From positions 268,152-283,667 of the forward strand of contig MLAK01000926.1 of assembly GCA_001839685.1 (NCBI GenBank): 15,516 bases of DNA, read 5' to 3'. Positions 1 through 7,955 of this stretch are shown piece after piece (the stretch's first letter is position 1; every line of letters starts with the position of its first letter). The notes under the pieces were generated by a model that saw nothing but the letters and a program-made list of their open reading frames with translations, was not told the DNA's origin and made no database searches. Position numbers and translations under genes: made by a program. The stretch is from Tritrichomonas foetus (lineage: Eukaryota > Parabasalia > Tritrichomonadida > Tritrichomonadidae).

Positions 1-495
1 TTTATAAATGAAGTTAAGGTGTTCAAATATGGGTCAGTTTTGAATAAAAATATGTGTTAGCAATTTTCGACGTACATATTATATCAACTTATATATATAT
101 TTGAAATAAATACCTCTATTAGGCTCGATGTTTTCACACTTATTATTTATTATTTTATTATTTTGTTTTATTATTAGGATAATGGAGAAAGAAGAATGAT
201 TTCAGAAATACTTCTGTATTTCACTTTTTCTGATATTATATTATCTGTGTTTTCAAAAAGACAAAAGCCCGGCTAAAATTATACGTTGAATATGAGGCGC
301 ATTATTTCAATGTATTATGAAATTTACTATCAGAAATAAAAGACTTTTTCATATATTTCATGATTTTGAAAAAGCTGACAATTCATCAAAAAGTTTGATC
401 TTCAAGAAAAGTGAATCCGCTTTTTTCAAAAAGTTGAAAAAATGTTCAAAAAGTTGAAAAAGCGTTCAATCAAAAAGAATTAAATTAAATCTTTC
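1..495. other. Intergenic DNA upstream of the ArfGAP gene
   Basis: Very AT-rich DNA with frequent stops in all frames; I see no gene or RNA gene in it. The last 250 bases contain repeated (T/A)TCAAAAAG cores (252-260, 386-393, 425-433, 445-453, 470-477), several in dyad form. Because trichomonad promoters are compact and 5' UTRs very short, the part just before 496 is the likely promoter. No good TCA-Y-(T/A) initiator is visible immediately before the start codon. Confidence 0.6.
425..484. repeat. Tandem 20-bp repeat with TTCAAAAAGTTGAA dyads
   Basis: Two adjacent 20-bp units (425-444 and 445-464) are identical at 18 of 20 positions. Each begins with TTCAAAAAGTTGAAAA, which is itself an imperfect palindrome (TTCAA-AAAG-TTGAA). 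A degenerate third unit (465-484) starts TTCAATCAAAAAG. The array ends 12 bases before the ArfGAP start codon. The same 16-mer recurs at 7958-7973 upstream of the hydrogenase gene. A regulatory role is inference. Confidence 0.75.
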
Positions 496-2733
496 ATGAG
501 TAGTTCCTCCTCTCTTCCTTTTGTCTCTCTGCACGAGAGTCCGCTTTACGTCATGGAACAGTCTCATCGATTCACTCACATTTCCGGTCTTTCTACTCAG
601 CTTCAAAAAGTTACGAAATTATTAGGACATTATACGTCGCTCGGCTCTCAATTATGCGGGGTGCTAAAGGACATCATCGGATCCCTCAATGAAATAGAAT
701 TCGTCTGCACAAACCCCGTCTTCAACGGCTTAATGAATTCGATCAACGAAATTGAAAGTTCTCTCGAATCCCACTTTGACAGCATCACAAATTCATCAGA
801 AAAAGTAATGAGGAAATTTGTGAAAACAGAGTTGCCAGTTTTGACCGAATTAAAAAAGAATCATATGAAGCAAAAAGAAAAGTATTTTTTGAACCAAGAA
901 AAATTGCTTTCAATATCGAAAAAAAATAAAAAACTTTTTGATGAAAAGCAAAGTGAACTTGATGATCTTTTAAATGAGTCAACTCAAACTTTTTATGATT
1001 TTGTGACAAAAATTGAACAAGATGAATCAGAAATTGAAGGGCTGATTGCACGCTTTCTGCTCAATTTTCCAAAAAGCTTTGTTGAATCTACCAAGAACCT
1101 AAAACATGTTGAAGAATCACTAATCGATAAAACATTCAGTCCTCAAAAGAATAAAGCAGATAATCATCATGTTCGTGAAAATCGAGCATTAATGGTCAAT
1201 TCGATTCCAGTATCAATCAAGAAAATGCATTCGCATTTACCTCACAACTCTACCAATAACGTCACTACAAAGCAAGGATTCCTGTTCAGGAAAAAGAAAG
1301 GGGCCACCAAGAAATGGTCCAGAAATTTATTCTCTTGTGCAAATGGATTTTTGTCATATTCAAAAACTGTCGAAAATGCCCATAATCCCACTTATTCAAT
1401 GAATTTAGCAATTGCCACAGTTCAAAACAATGACACAGATGATCGTCTCTTTGTATTCAATGTTGTAACACCAGAAAAAACACTGACATTACAAGCTCTT
1501 TCTTTATACGATTATGAAGAATGGATGGCTGTAATACGAAATGGAATTTTGTATGCACTTGAAAAGGGAGAAGTTCCAATTCCACTTCCATCATCCAATT
1601 TAAATAATAGCAGTGGAAGTTTCAGTCTCTTTACAAACTTGGCAAGCAGTAGTGAAAACTTCACACTTGAAAGTTTGAAAACTGATAAAACAATGAACTG
1701 TTCAGGCTCGATCAGTAACTTTTCTAGTTATATATCCGTTGATGATGCTGTTTGTGCAGATTGTGGAGCACCAAATGCTGAGTGGATAATAGCAAACAAA
1801 GCTGTGTCAATTTGTGATAAGTGTGCTGGAGTACATCGTGGATTATCTGGAATTTCAATCATCAAATCTTTGAAATTAGACAAAGTTGATATATATTATA
1901 AAAAAATGAGGGATTTCTTACCAGAAAATCAAATTAATAAATTTTATGAATCCCTGCTTGAAAACAAAAATGAATTAATTCAGCCAGATTCTGATGTGAC
2001 TAAAAGGCAACAATTTATTGAAAGAAAATATGTTAAAACTGAATTTGCTGATAAAAAACTTCCTCAAAAAGATATCTTCACACTAATTAAGGATCAGGAC
2101 ATTGAAAATTTAATGAAATTTTTATTCATTCAAAAATTGGATAAAATTCGCTATCCAAATAACTTTTTACCACTTCATGCTGCAGCAATCGCTGGAAACC
2201 CGTTAGTGGTAGCAATTATTCTCACCAATAGTGAAGAATTAAACCAAGTTGATGACTTTGGATGGACTCCAATCAGTTATGCGACTTATTATAATAACAA
2301 GCAGGTTGTTGAAGTACTTCTATCGTTCCATGCGAATCTAAATGCAACCAAATCGGCCCATCCATGCCAGATTGCCCTTTATTCGGCTAATGAAGATATG
2401 CTTGATGTATTCAATCAATATGTGGCCATCTCGGAAATTGCTGTTGAACATGCAAACTGTTATGAAGGACCATTTCATGTTGATCCAAAAATTTCCGAAA
2501 ACTTTTCGAAGATTCCAAATGAAGATATTAATGTCGATTTCGAGAAAGAAATTCAATTAATACATCAACAACACCTTGCGAAACACCCTGTGAATTCGAA
2601 TAAAATGACACCAAAAGATATGCTTCAAATTCAGAAGGCGATTGAAAATATGGGAAAGAATAAGGGAAGGCGGAAAAGATCTTTGCGGAAAGAAGATTTT
2701 CAATCTATTGTTGGAAATCTTCATGAAGACTAA
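496..2733 (+). CDS. BAR-PH-ArfGAP-ankyrin protein (ACAP/centaurin-like Arf GTPase-activating protein)
   Basis: This is a 745-residue Arf GTPase-activating protein of the ACAP/ASAP class, expected to stimulate GTP hydrolysis by Arf on curved endosomal, Golgi or plasma membranes. Domains in order: a BAR-like helical region at about 9-225, opening with the family-typical ESPLY segment, which supports this start; a PH domain at about 257-350, with a basic loop (RKKKGATKKWSR) and the conserved C-terminal Trp343; an ArfGAP zinc finger at about 412-515, with C420-x2-C423-x16-C440-x2-C443 and the arginine finger R448; and about two to three ankyrin repeats at 555-650. The tail near 675-735 is strongly basic. 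Oddities: the HRSLGVHIS-type stretch after the finger is one residue shorter and lacks the second His, and the usual Trp after LD is missing. The zinc ligands and catalytic Arg are intact, so it is probably active. No intron is seen. Confidence 0.93.
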   Translation: MSSSSSLPFVSLHESPLYVMEQSHRFTHISGLSTQLQKVTKLLGHYTSLGSQLCGVLKDIIGSLNEIEFVCTNPVFNGLMNSINEIESSLESHFDSITNSSEKVMRKFVKTELPVLTELKKNHMKQKEKYFLNQEKLLSISKKNKKLFDEKQSELDDLLNESTQTFYDFVTKIEQDESEIEGLIARFLLNFPKSFVESTKNLKHVEESLIDKTFSPQKNKADNHHVRENRALMVNSIPVSIKKMHSHLPHNSTNNVTTKQGFLFRKKKGATKKWSRNLFSCANGFLSYSKTVENAHNPTYSMNLAIATVQNNDTDDRLFVFNVVTPEKTLTLQALSLYDYEEWMAVIRNGILYALEKGEVPIPLPSSNLNNSSGSFSLFTNLASSSENFTLESLKTDKTMNCSGSISNFSSYISVDDAVCADCGAPNAEWIIANKAVSICDKCAGVHRGLSGISIIKSLKLDKVDIYYKKMRDFLPENQINKFYESLLENKNELIQPDSDVTKRQQFIERKYVKTEFADKKLPQKDIFTLIKDQDIENLMKFLFIQKLDKIRYPNNFLPLHAAAIAGNPLVVAIILTNSEELNQVDDFGWTPISYATYYNNKQVVEVLLSFHANLNATKSAHPCQIALYSANEDMLDVFNQYVAISEIAVEHANCYEGPFHVDPKISENFSKIPNEDINVDFEKEIQLIHQQHLAKHPVNSNKMTPKDMLQIQKAIENMGKNKGRRKRSLRKEDFQSIVGNLHED

Positions 2734-2739
2734 TCAAAA

Positions 2740-3207
2740 TTAGACTATTTTAATATTAAAATATACTCTATTCATAAATGTCCATGGGATGATATTTTTA
2801 TTAAATTTCTTTTTAGAGAAAGATAATTTTTGGTTGTGAAAAGGTGGCCATTTTAACTGGTAACAGATCGTTCTTAATTTGGGTTTTCTTCGAGGATAAG
2901 ACGAAATGATTAGAGATAGATCATGGTGAAAATATTTCCAACCATATTTCACATCATATGTCAGCCATCCAAACTTTTTAGATGAGTTTTTGACAAGACA
3001 TCATTGTTGAAACTCCAAATGAATGATTTGGACTGGTTGATCTGAAGCCTTAGAATCAATGAAAGTCAGCCATTTGGTGATTCCTTGACAATATTTTGTT
3101 CTAAAATTGAGACAAAAAGGGATTGTGGAGAACGAGTTTAAATTTTGATACATTTTTGATTGTGTGCATTCAATTGATTCACATGATCTTATGAATTTCC
3201 AAGACAT
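2740..3207 (-). pseudogene. Possible decayed gene: minus-strand frame broken by one stop
   Basis: Reading the minus strand from the ATG at 3207, one frame stays open for 68 codons to a TGA at 3001-3003. The same frame then continues for a further 86 codons to a TAA at 2740-2742. In DNA this AT-rich, about a dozen stops would be expected in such a stretch. The second half has a protein-like composition, rich in W, Y and P (for example GWLTYDVKYGWKYFHHD and LKWPPFHNQ), and is visibly richer in G and C than the DNA on its right. I do not recognise the protein. It could be a gene relic, a gene read with one sequencing error, or chance; the evidence is modest. Confidence 0.3.
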
Positions 3208-3833
3208 TATGACAATATTTTATTTATTGAAAAGAAATTATTTTATACATTCACGAAATATCACAAAAGTTAGTTCAGATTTCTATCAGCGAAAAATGAT
3301 TATGAAGCCGATTATCGAAAGAGAGAAAATAGTTATAAAGAAATGAGGTTACAGTCTTTTCACAGTATGATAGAAAAATGATAAAATTCTAATAATTCTT
3401 GATTCAATAGAAAATGTATCAAAAATTGTGAAGCTAAATTAGTTAATTTATGATCAATATAAATTTAAAAAAAAAGAATTATAATTATATCTCTAAGAGT
3501 TATAATAGTAGCGTTATTTAGCTTTTAATATTATTTAGCGTTATTTTATTGTTAATTAATTTGCATGAATAATTATTATTATCTTTAATTAAAGAAAGAT
3601 ACCAATACTATGAATTATTGGTCTCAAAAAAACGAAATATTTGAAGGTATCTTTGTATGATATTTTCGTAATGAAATATTTCCCTAGAAATTAGCAAGAA
3701 AGTCATAATTTAAAAAACAATATTATCTAAAATCCAAGAATAATTTTTTCTTTTTGTCAAATTCTGGAGAACAAAAAAATCATTTAATTCTAAATCTCTA
3801 ATAAATTTCTCCATCACAATTTTTGAAAGCAAA

Positions 3834-3882
3834 ATATGTGAATTTGATTCAAAAATGAGTTTTATCGCAATTATTCACATAT
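3834..3882. repeat. Inverted repeat ATATGTGAAT / ATTCACATAT
   Basis: Perfect 10-bp arms at 3834-3843 and 3873-3882 are separated by 29 bases. It lies in non-coding DNA about 500 bases before the gene starting at 4383. It may be by chance in such AT-rich sequence; no function is assigned. Confidence 0.5.
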
Positions 3883-3966
3883 ATTCAAATTTCTTCGGAA
3901 TTTTGTTTCATTCTGGAATTTCTAACCAATTTTTATTGAAATTCTAAACATCAGTTCATCACATTG

Positions 3967-4008
3967 ATTTCATATGAAATAGGATCTAAATACAAATTTC
4001 ATATGAAA
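3967..4008. promoter_or_regulatory. Twin palindromes TTTCATATGAAA
   Basis: The 12-bp perfect palindrome TTTCATATGAAA occurs at 3968-3979 (extended to 14 bp, 3967-3980) and again at 3997-4008, 29 bp start to start. Two identical dyads at nearly three helical turns are what paired binding sites of a dimeric regulator would look like. They lie about 375-415 bases upstream of the ATG at 4383. The regulatory role is inference. Confidence 0.4.
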
Positions 4009-4382
4009 AGAGAGCAAAAAAAAGTTACCAAATCTGATGAATATAGTGAGATACTCAGAAAAAAAAAATGTGGATTCAAAAATAAATAAAAATTCATCGA
4101 AAGTCCAACATATTATTTTGATAATTGATAAAAACATGGATAATTTTTTCTCAATATTTCTATTAATTCATTATTAATTGATGACTTTTCCGAGTAATTT
4201 TGATAACTTTTTCCGTTTCTTTTCAAAGTTCTATTCATTTTTTCTTTCAATATTTGTTAATTTTTCGTATGATTTTGAATATTTTTCTGTTGTTTCTGAA
4301 TTTTTATTTATTGATTTTCATTTAATTGAGTTTTGAGTTATTTCACAAATCCATTTTTTCAATTTTCTTCTCGTACCAGGCA

Positions 4383-5219
4383 ATGGACTCTCAGAAAGGA
4401 AAGCGAAACTATGTGAAAAGGAAACGATCTCTAGATGAGTGTGCAAAGACAATCATGCAGACTTTACAAACAATCAATATTCGATCACGATCCCCGGTTG
4501 ATCTCAACGAGCTGAAAATTCTCGCGCTTAATCACGCAAAGGCGATTGAAGCCGCGTGTTGGTCTCGTCGCGCAAAATTGTCAAACCAAGTATTCACACA
4601 AATCGTTCGCGCCAAAACCATGGAGCTATGTAAGCAACTGCTTCTCAAGTCTTCACCGCCACTGCCATCAACTGTATCAACCAGCATCAACAGTATCGGC
4701 ATCAACAATTCCTCCAAAATTGGAAATGGTTCAAAAAAATTTGATGATGAGCGAGGCTTTAATAGTAGCACCAATGACGACAGTATTAATCATGTGGGAA
4801 CAATCGCAGCAAACCAGTCGCTAAATAATGGTTGCATATTAATGAATTCTCTACCGCCTGGAAATATAATAAAAAGTGTCAGTAATATGCCTAATATTGG
4901 TGCTAATTACGAGAATATTGCAGTTGCACCAGCAGCGCCAATTAATTCATATATTGTAGATGATCATCAAGTTCCGGTTTTCAAGGCGAATTCATCTTCA
5001 TATACAAACGTAAATAGGCCTATTGCTAGCCAGGCAAATAACATAGCAACTGCTGCACCACTAAAAGTTAGCGCGGTTTATGGAAATAACCTCATTCCAG
5101 GACAAAACAATGCTGCTCTTATCCAGCAGCCTCCGTTGGCTGTGGTTAATCAACCACAGCTCGAAAATGACAGGCAACGAATTGTTCTTCCTCCAATTGT
5201 TAATTTACTTACAATCTAA
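4383..5219 (+). CDS. Unrecognised basic helical-domain protein with disordered tail, possible transcription regulator
   Basis: A 278-residue protein from the first in-frame ATG (the frame is open from 4326 but has no earlier ATG). Residues 1-16 are very basic (KGKRNYVKRKR), fitting a nuclear-localisation or DNA-contact segment. Residues about 18-90 look like a compact helical domain, ending in an AKAIEAACW segment and KTMELCKQLL. This gives a faint impression of the small helical bundles found in Mediator/TFIIS-type factors, but I do not firmly recognise it. From about 93 on the chain is low-complexity and rich in N, S, A and P, so probably disordered. It ends in RIVLPPIVNLLTI, a hydrophobic motif reminiscent of short activator or co-regulator docking motifs. 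A TCACAA at 4343-4348 could be an initiator, though it is farther from the ATG than usual. The function is not established. Confidence 0.7.
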   Translation: MDSQKGKRNYVKRKRSLDECAKTIMQTLQTINIRSRSPVDLNELKILALNHAKAIEAACWSRRAKLSNQVFTQIVRAKTMELCKQLLLKSSPPLPSTVSTSINSIGINNSSKIGNGSKKFDDERGFNSSTNDDSINHVGTIAANQSLNNGCILMNSLPPGNIIKSVSNMPNIGANYENIAVAPAAPINSYIVDDHQVPVFKANSSSYTNVNRPIASQANNIATAAPLKVSAVYGNNLIPGQNNAALIQQPPLAVVNQPQLENDRQRIVLPPIVNLLTI

Positions 5220-5897
5220 TTTTTTATTTATTAATTTTATTTATTAAATGTACATTTAGAAAACATATATTCAAAAAATCTTGTATTTTGGTTATTCATT
5301 ACAAAACATATATAAGTATTAAAAGCTGAGATAATGTTTTTGATGTCGTCTAATAGGAATATTTGTATAATGATTCAGAATCCTCAGATCTGAATGACTT
5401 CTGATTTACAACTTCCAAATGATTGTTTGGACACTTTCTTTTTCCAAAATGAAAGACTTACAAAAGCTACAATGAATATGCAATTTTTTAAAAATTGCTA
5501 TTTTCGAATTAACATCAAGATTTGGATGTTTCAATAAAAGACAACAATTTCAGAAGAATCTTTATAGCATACTTTATAAAATGATGTTTCATAAACAAAA
5601 TCAAATTCCATTTGAAAAATGGAAAAAAATAATGAGTCGAAAAATAAAAATGTTTGTATTTAATAATTTTGAACCAAAGACTGTACACTGTTTCACAGGT
5701 TAGTTACACTCTCTAAATGTTCTTCTATATCATATCATAGATTTATAAAATTATTCAAAGATATAGTCGAGTTCACGATGATTTACAATCATATAAAGAG
5801 AATGTTAATTCCTGAAGTTAATTCGAAAAAAATAAAGTCAAAGAAAAAGAAAACAAAACGAAATTTGGTGTAAACTTTTAATTAATTAACGATTGAA
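5220..5897. other. Convergent intergenic spacer
   Basis: About 680 bases between the 3' ends of the 4383 (+) gene and the hydrogenase gene (-). It is AT-rich with dense stops, and I see no gene. TTAAATG shortly after the stop at 5219, and TAAA on the minus strand near 5878-5881, fit the short TAAA polyadenylation signal known in trichomonads. A 10-bp palindrome, TCAGATCTGA, lies at 5384-5393; nothing else stands out. Confidence 0.6.
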
Positions 5898-7670
5898 TTA
5901 CTGCTTTGGACGAGCCTTGAATGAAGTGTGAAGAAGTTGGTGGACTAATTTTGTGTCCTTGAGATCTCCAGCGAGGAGATTAGTTACGATTGGGTTTTCT
6001 GATGATTTCCTGAGTTTTTTGTGTTCGTCGACGAAGTGGAGTGCGTTGGCTCTCTTTTCCATGACGGCTGGGTCTTGGAATTTTGGTGAACCACCGCCGT
6101 TGACGCATCCGCCTGGGCAAGCGAGAACTTCGACATATCTGACATCCTTTACTGTTGGATCGCCTGCTTCGATTTTTTCGATGAGGTTTCTAGCGTTTGA
6201 AATTCCATCAACGACGGCAACCTTCACGCTCTGGCCTGCGAAATCGACTTCTGCAACTCTAACTTTATTCATTCCATGAAGTGCGTTGAATTCAACGTTT
6301 TCAAGCTTCTTTCCTGTAGCCTTTTCATAAGCAACGCGAAGCATTGCTTCTGTGAGACCTCCTGTTGTTCCAAGGAGTGCTGCAGCACCTGTTCCTTCGT
6401 TGTAGATGTTGCTGAACTCGGCCTGTGGAAGTTTGTAGAATTTGACGTTAGACAACTTCATCATTTGTGCAAGCTCGCGTGTTGTGATGGCAGCATCTGT
6501 TTCTTTGACGCCTGATGGTGTGACAAATGCTGGTCTTTCGATTTCATCCTTGCGCGCAACGCAGGAGTTGATTGTGAGGCAGTAGAAGTCCTCTGGGTGG
6601 AGGGTGAGGCCGGTCCAGTTCTTGGCAAGGCAGTTCTTGACGAGGGATGACATCATGGCCTGTGGTGAGCGAGTTGTGCTGAGATGCTTGATGAGATCTG
6701 GTTTGGATTGCTCGACGAAATTGACGAAGGCTGGGCAGGTTGATGAGAAGAGTGGAAGTTTGGATTTGTTTTCTTTGAGGCGTTTGACGAAAAGATCTGC
6801 TTCTTCTTGAACCATTAAATCATCGCCAACAGCGCCGTCAAAGACAAGATCGAAGCCGAGTTGCTTAAGGTAGGACACAACCTTTCCTGTTGAGTCTGTT
6901 CCAGCTGGAAGTCCCATTTCATCGCTGATGTTGATCTTGACAGTTGGATCAACGATGGCAACCATGATCTTGTCGACGTGGTTTCTGATGCTGTTGAGGA
7001 CTTCGCGCGCTTGATTCTTTTCGGTGCAGGCACCGACTGGACAGTAGAGGGTGCATTGACCGCATTGGATACAATTTGTATCTTTGAGTTGTTTTCCGGC
7101 TGCTGGTTCGACTGTCATTTTGTCTCCTCTTCTGGCGAATTGAAGGGCATTGAGTCCTGTGACGTGCTCGCAAACTCTGACGCATCTGCCGCAAAGAACG
7201 CATTTGGCGAGGTCAAGTTGAATTGCATTTGTTGTGCGATCAACAGCATTTGGTGCTGGTGGTTCTCTTTCTTTGCAGTCTACGCCATAAGCATAGACCA
7301 TATCTCTGAATTGGCATTTGGCGTTAGAAACGCAGGAAGTGCAGCGTTCATCGTGTGCAGCAAGAAGCATCTTCAAGTTGGCTCGAACTGCATCTGTGAC
7401 TGTTTTAGATTGGGTTGAAATTTTGAGTCCGTCCCAAACTTGGGTAACGCAGGCTGGTGAAAGCCATTTTCCATCGCATTCGACGAGGCAAACACGGCAG
7501 CTGGCACGTGGTGGAATATTCGGGTGGTGGCAAAGGCGTGGGATTTTGATGTGATTACGATCGCAAAGTTCCATGACGGTTTCGCCATTCTTGGCGTCTA
7601 ATTCGCGTCCATTGACTGTGACGGTAAGATTTCGAAGTCCGGTGCGCTTGTTGTTGAAGTTAGAAAGCAT
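5898..7670 (-). CDS. [FeFe]-hydrogenase-like protein, long (64-kDa) form with altered active-site motifs
   Basis: A 590-residue [FeFe]-hydrogenase family protein; such enzymes couple ferredoxin oxidation to H2 formation in hydrogenosomes. The N-terminus (MLSNFNNKR...GLRN) resembles a hydrogenosomal presequence. Domains: [2Fe-2S] ferredoxin-like with C47, C58, C61, C75; His-Cys3 [4Fe-4S] site H106, C110, C113, C119; 2[4Fe-4S] domain with C157, C160, C163, C167 and C200, C203, C206, C210; H-cluster domain from about 235, with ligands C312, C370, C518 and C522 all present. Oddities: the usual TSCCP motif is SSTCP (T311 replaces the proton-relay Cys), MPCxxK is NSCVAR (N368, S369, R373), and the Met before the last Cys pair is L516. 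It may therefore be kinetically altered or have another redox or sensory role. Codons are far richer in C/G than in the neighbours, suggesting high expression. An initiator lies at 7674-7680. Confidence 0.93.
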   Translation of the reverse strand: MLSNFNNKRTGLRNLTVTVNGRELDAKNGETVMELCDRNHIKIPRLCHHPNIPPRASCRVCLVECDGKWLSPACVTQVWDGLKISTQSKTVTDAVRANLKMLLAAHDERCTSCVSNAKCQFRDMVYAYGVDCKEREPPAPNAVDRTTNAIQLDLAKCVLCGRCVRVCEHVTGLNALQFARRGDKMTVEPAAGKQLKDTNCIQCGQCTLYCPVGACTEKNQAREVLNSIRNHVDKIMVAIVDPTVKINISDEMGLPAGTDSTGKVVSYLKQLGFDLVFDGAVGDDLMVQEEADLFVKRLKENKSKLPLFSSTCPAFVNFVEQSKPDLIKHLSTTRSPQAMMSSLVKNCLAKNWTGLTLHPEDFYCLTINSCVARKDEIERPAFVTPSGVKETDAAITTRELAQMMKLSNVKFYKLPQAEFSNIYNEGTGAAALLGTTGGLTEAMLRVAYEKATGKKLENVEFNALHGMNKVRVAEVDFAGQSVKVAVVDGISNARNLIEKIEAGDPTVKDVRYVEVLACPGGCVNGGGSPKFQDPAVMEKRANALHFVDEHKKLRKSSENPIVTNLLAGDLKDTKLVHQLLHTSFKARPKQ

Positions 7671-7673
7671 CGA

Positions 7674-7680
7674 AAAGTGA
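7674..7680 (-). promoter_or_regulatory. Initiator (Inr) of the hydrogenase gene
   Basis: On the minus strand the sequence just before the start codon reads TCACTTTTCG-ATG. TCACTTT matches the trichomonad initiator TCA(+1)-Y-(T/A), with the A at 7678, which puts the ATG at +9. This is the short spacing expected for trichomonad mRNAs and supports the chosen start. The consensus comes from established work on Trichomonas vaginalis; use at this site is inferred. Confidence 0.6.
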
Positions 7681-7955
7681 TTTCATTTCAAAAACCGATT
7701 TTTCTTGTCAAAAAAAATTGGTTACCATAAAAGTATGATTTTGTGAAATTATATAATTTTAATTTGTTTATTTTTAGGAGAAATTATTCTCAATTTTTTT
7801 TATTAAGAAAACTAAAGTATTGTAAAAGTTAATCTATTGACCATTTTAAAAAATCTATGCAAAGTGGTCAGCGATTGACTACTAATTTTTTCTGAAGAAG
7901 CTCAAATTTGAAAAGTTTATGATCACTTCACACAATATAGGATTTCTCACATTTA

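Larger units (their letters stand above)
2734..4382. other. Long AT-rich intergenic region between the ArfGAP gene and the 4383 gene
   Basis: About 1.65 kb without a convincing intact gene. It holds a stop-interrupted minus-strand frame (2740-3207, listed separately), a direct repeat TAGCGTTATTT at 3509-3519 and 3536-3546, an inverted repeat at 3834-3843/3873-3882, and two copies of TTTCATATGAAA at 3968-3979 and 3997-4008. The part after about 3210 is much poorer in G and C than the interrupted frame. The 3' end of the ArfGAP transcript and the promoter of the 4383 gene must lie here. No tRNA or rRNA signature was seen. Confidence 0.6.

Noticed and set aside
425..484. CRISPR-like or transposon terminal repeat interpretation of the tandem 20-mers
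   Set aside because: Units are directly adjacent with no spacers, there are only two good copies, no cas or transposase gene exists, and the sequence is eukaryotic.
3164..3346. 60-codon plus-strand frame in the 2734-4382 spacer
   Set aside because: Short, no recognisable motif, antisense to the better interrupted frame at its left end. Expected by chance.
4326..4382. In-frame extension of the 4383 gene from a TTG at 4326
   Set aside because: The extension starts with a non-ATG codon in typical AT-rich leader sequence, and the residues look like translated intergenic DNA. The first ATG at 4383 begins a plausible basic protein.
4363..4382. Pyrimidine-rich tract followed by CCAG just before the ATG at 4383, resembling a 3' splice site
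   Set aside because: Trichomonad introns use an extended ACTAACACACAG-type 3' motif and a GTATGT-type 5' site. Neither is present, so an upstream exon is not supported.
6978..7418. 146-codon open frame on the plus strand
   Set aside because: It is antisense to the hydrogenase coding region, where the higher G/C content opens shadow frames. The translation has no recognisable domain and the minus-strand hydrogenase explains the sequence.
5898..7670. Recent bacterial gene transfer as the explanation of the hydrogenase base composition
   Set aside because: The presequence-like N-terminus, the trichomonad initiator and the length typical of the parabasalid 64-kDa form fit a resident gene with expression-driven codon bias.
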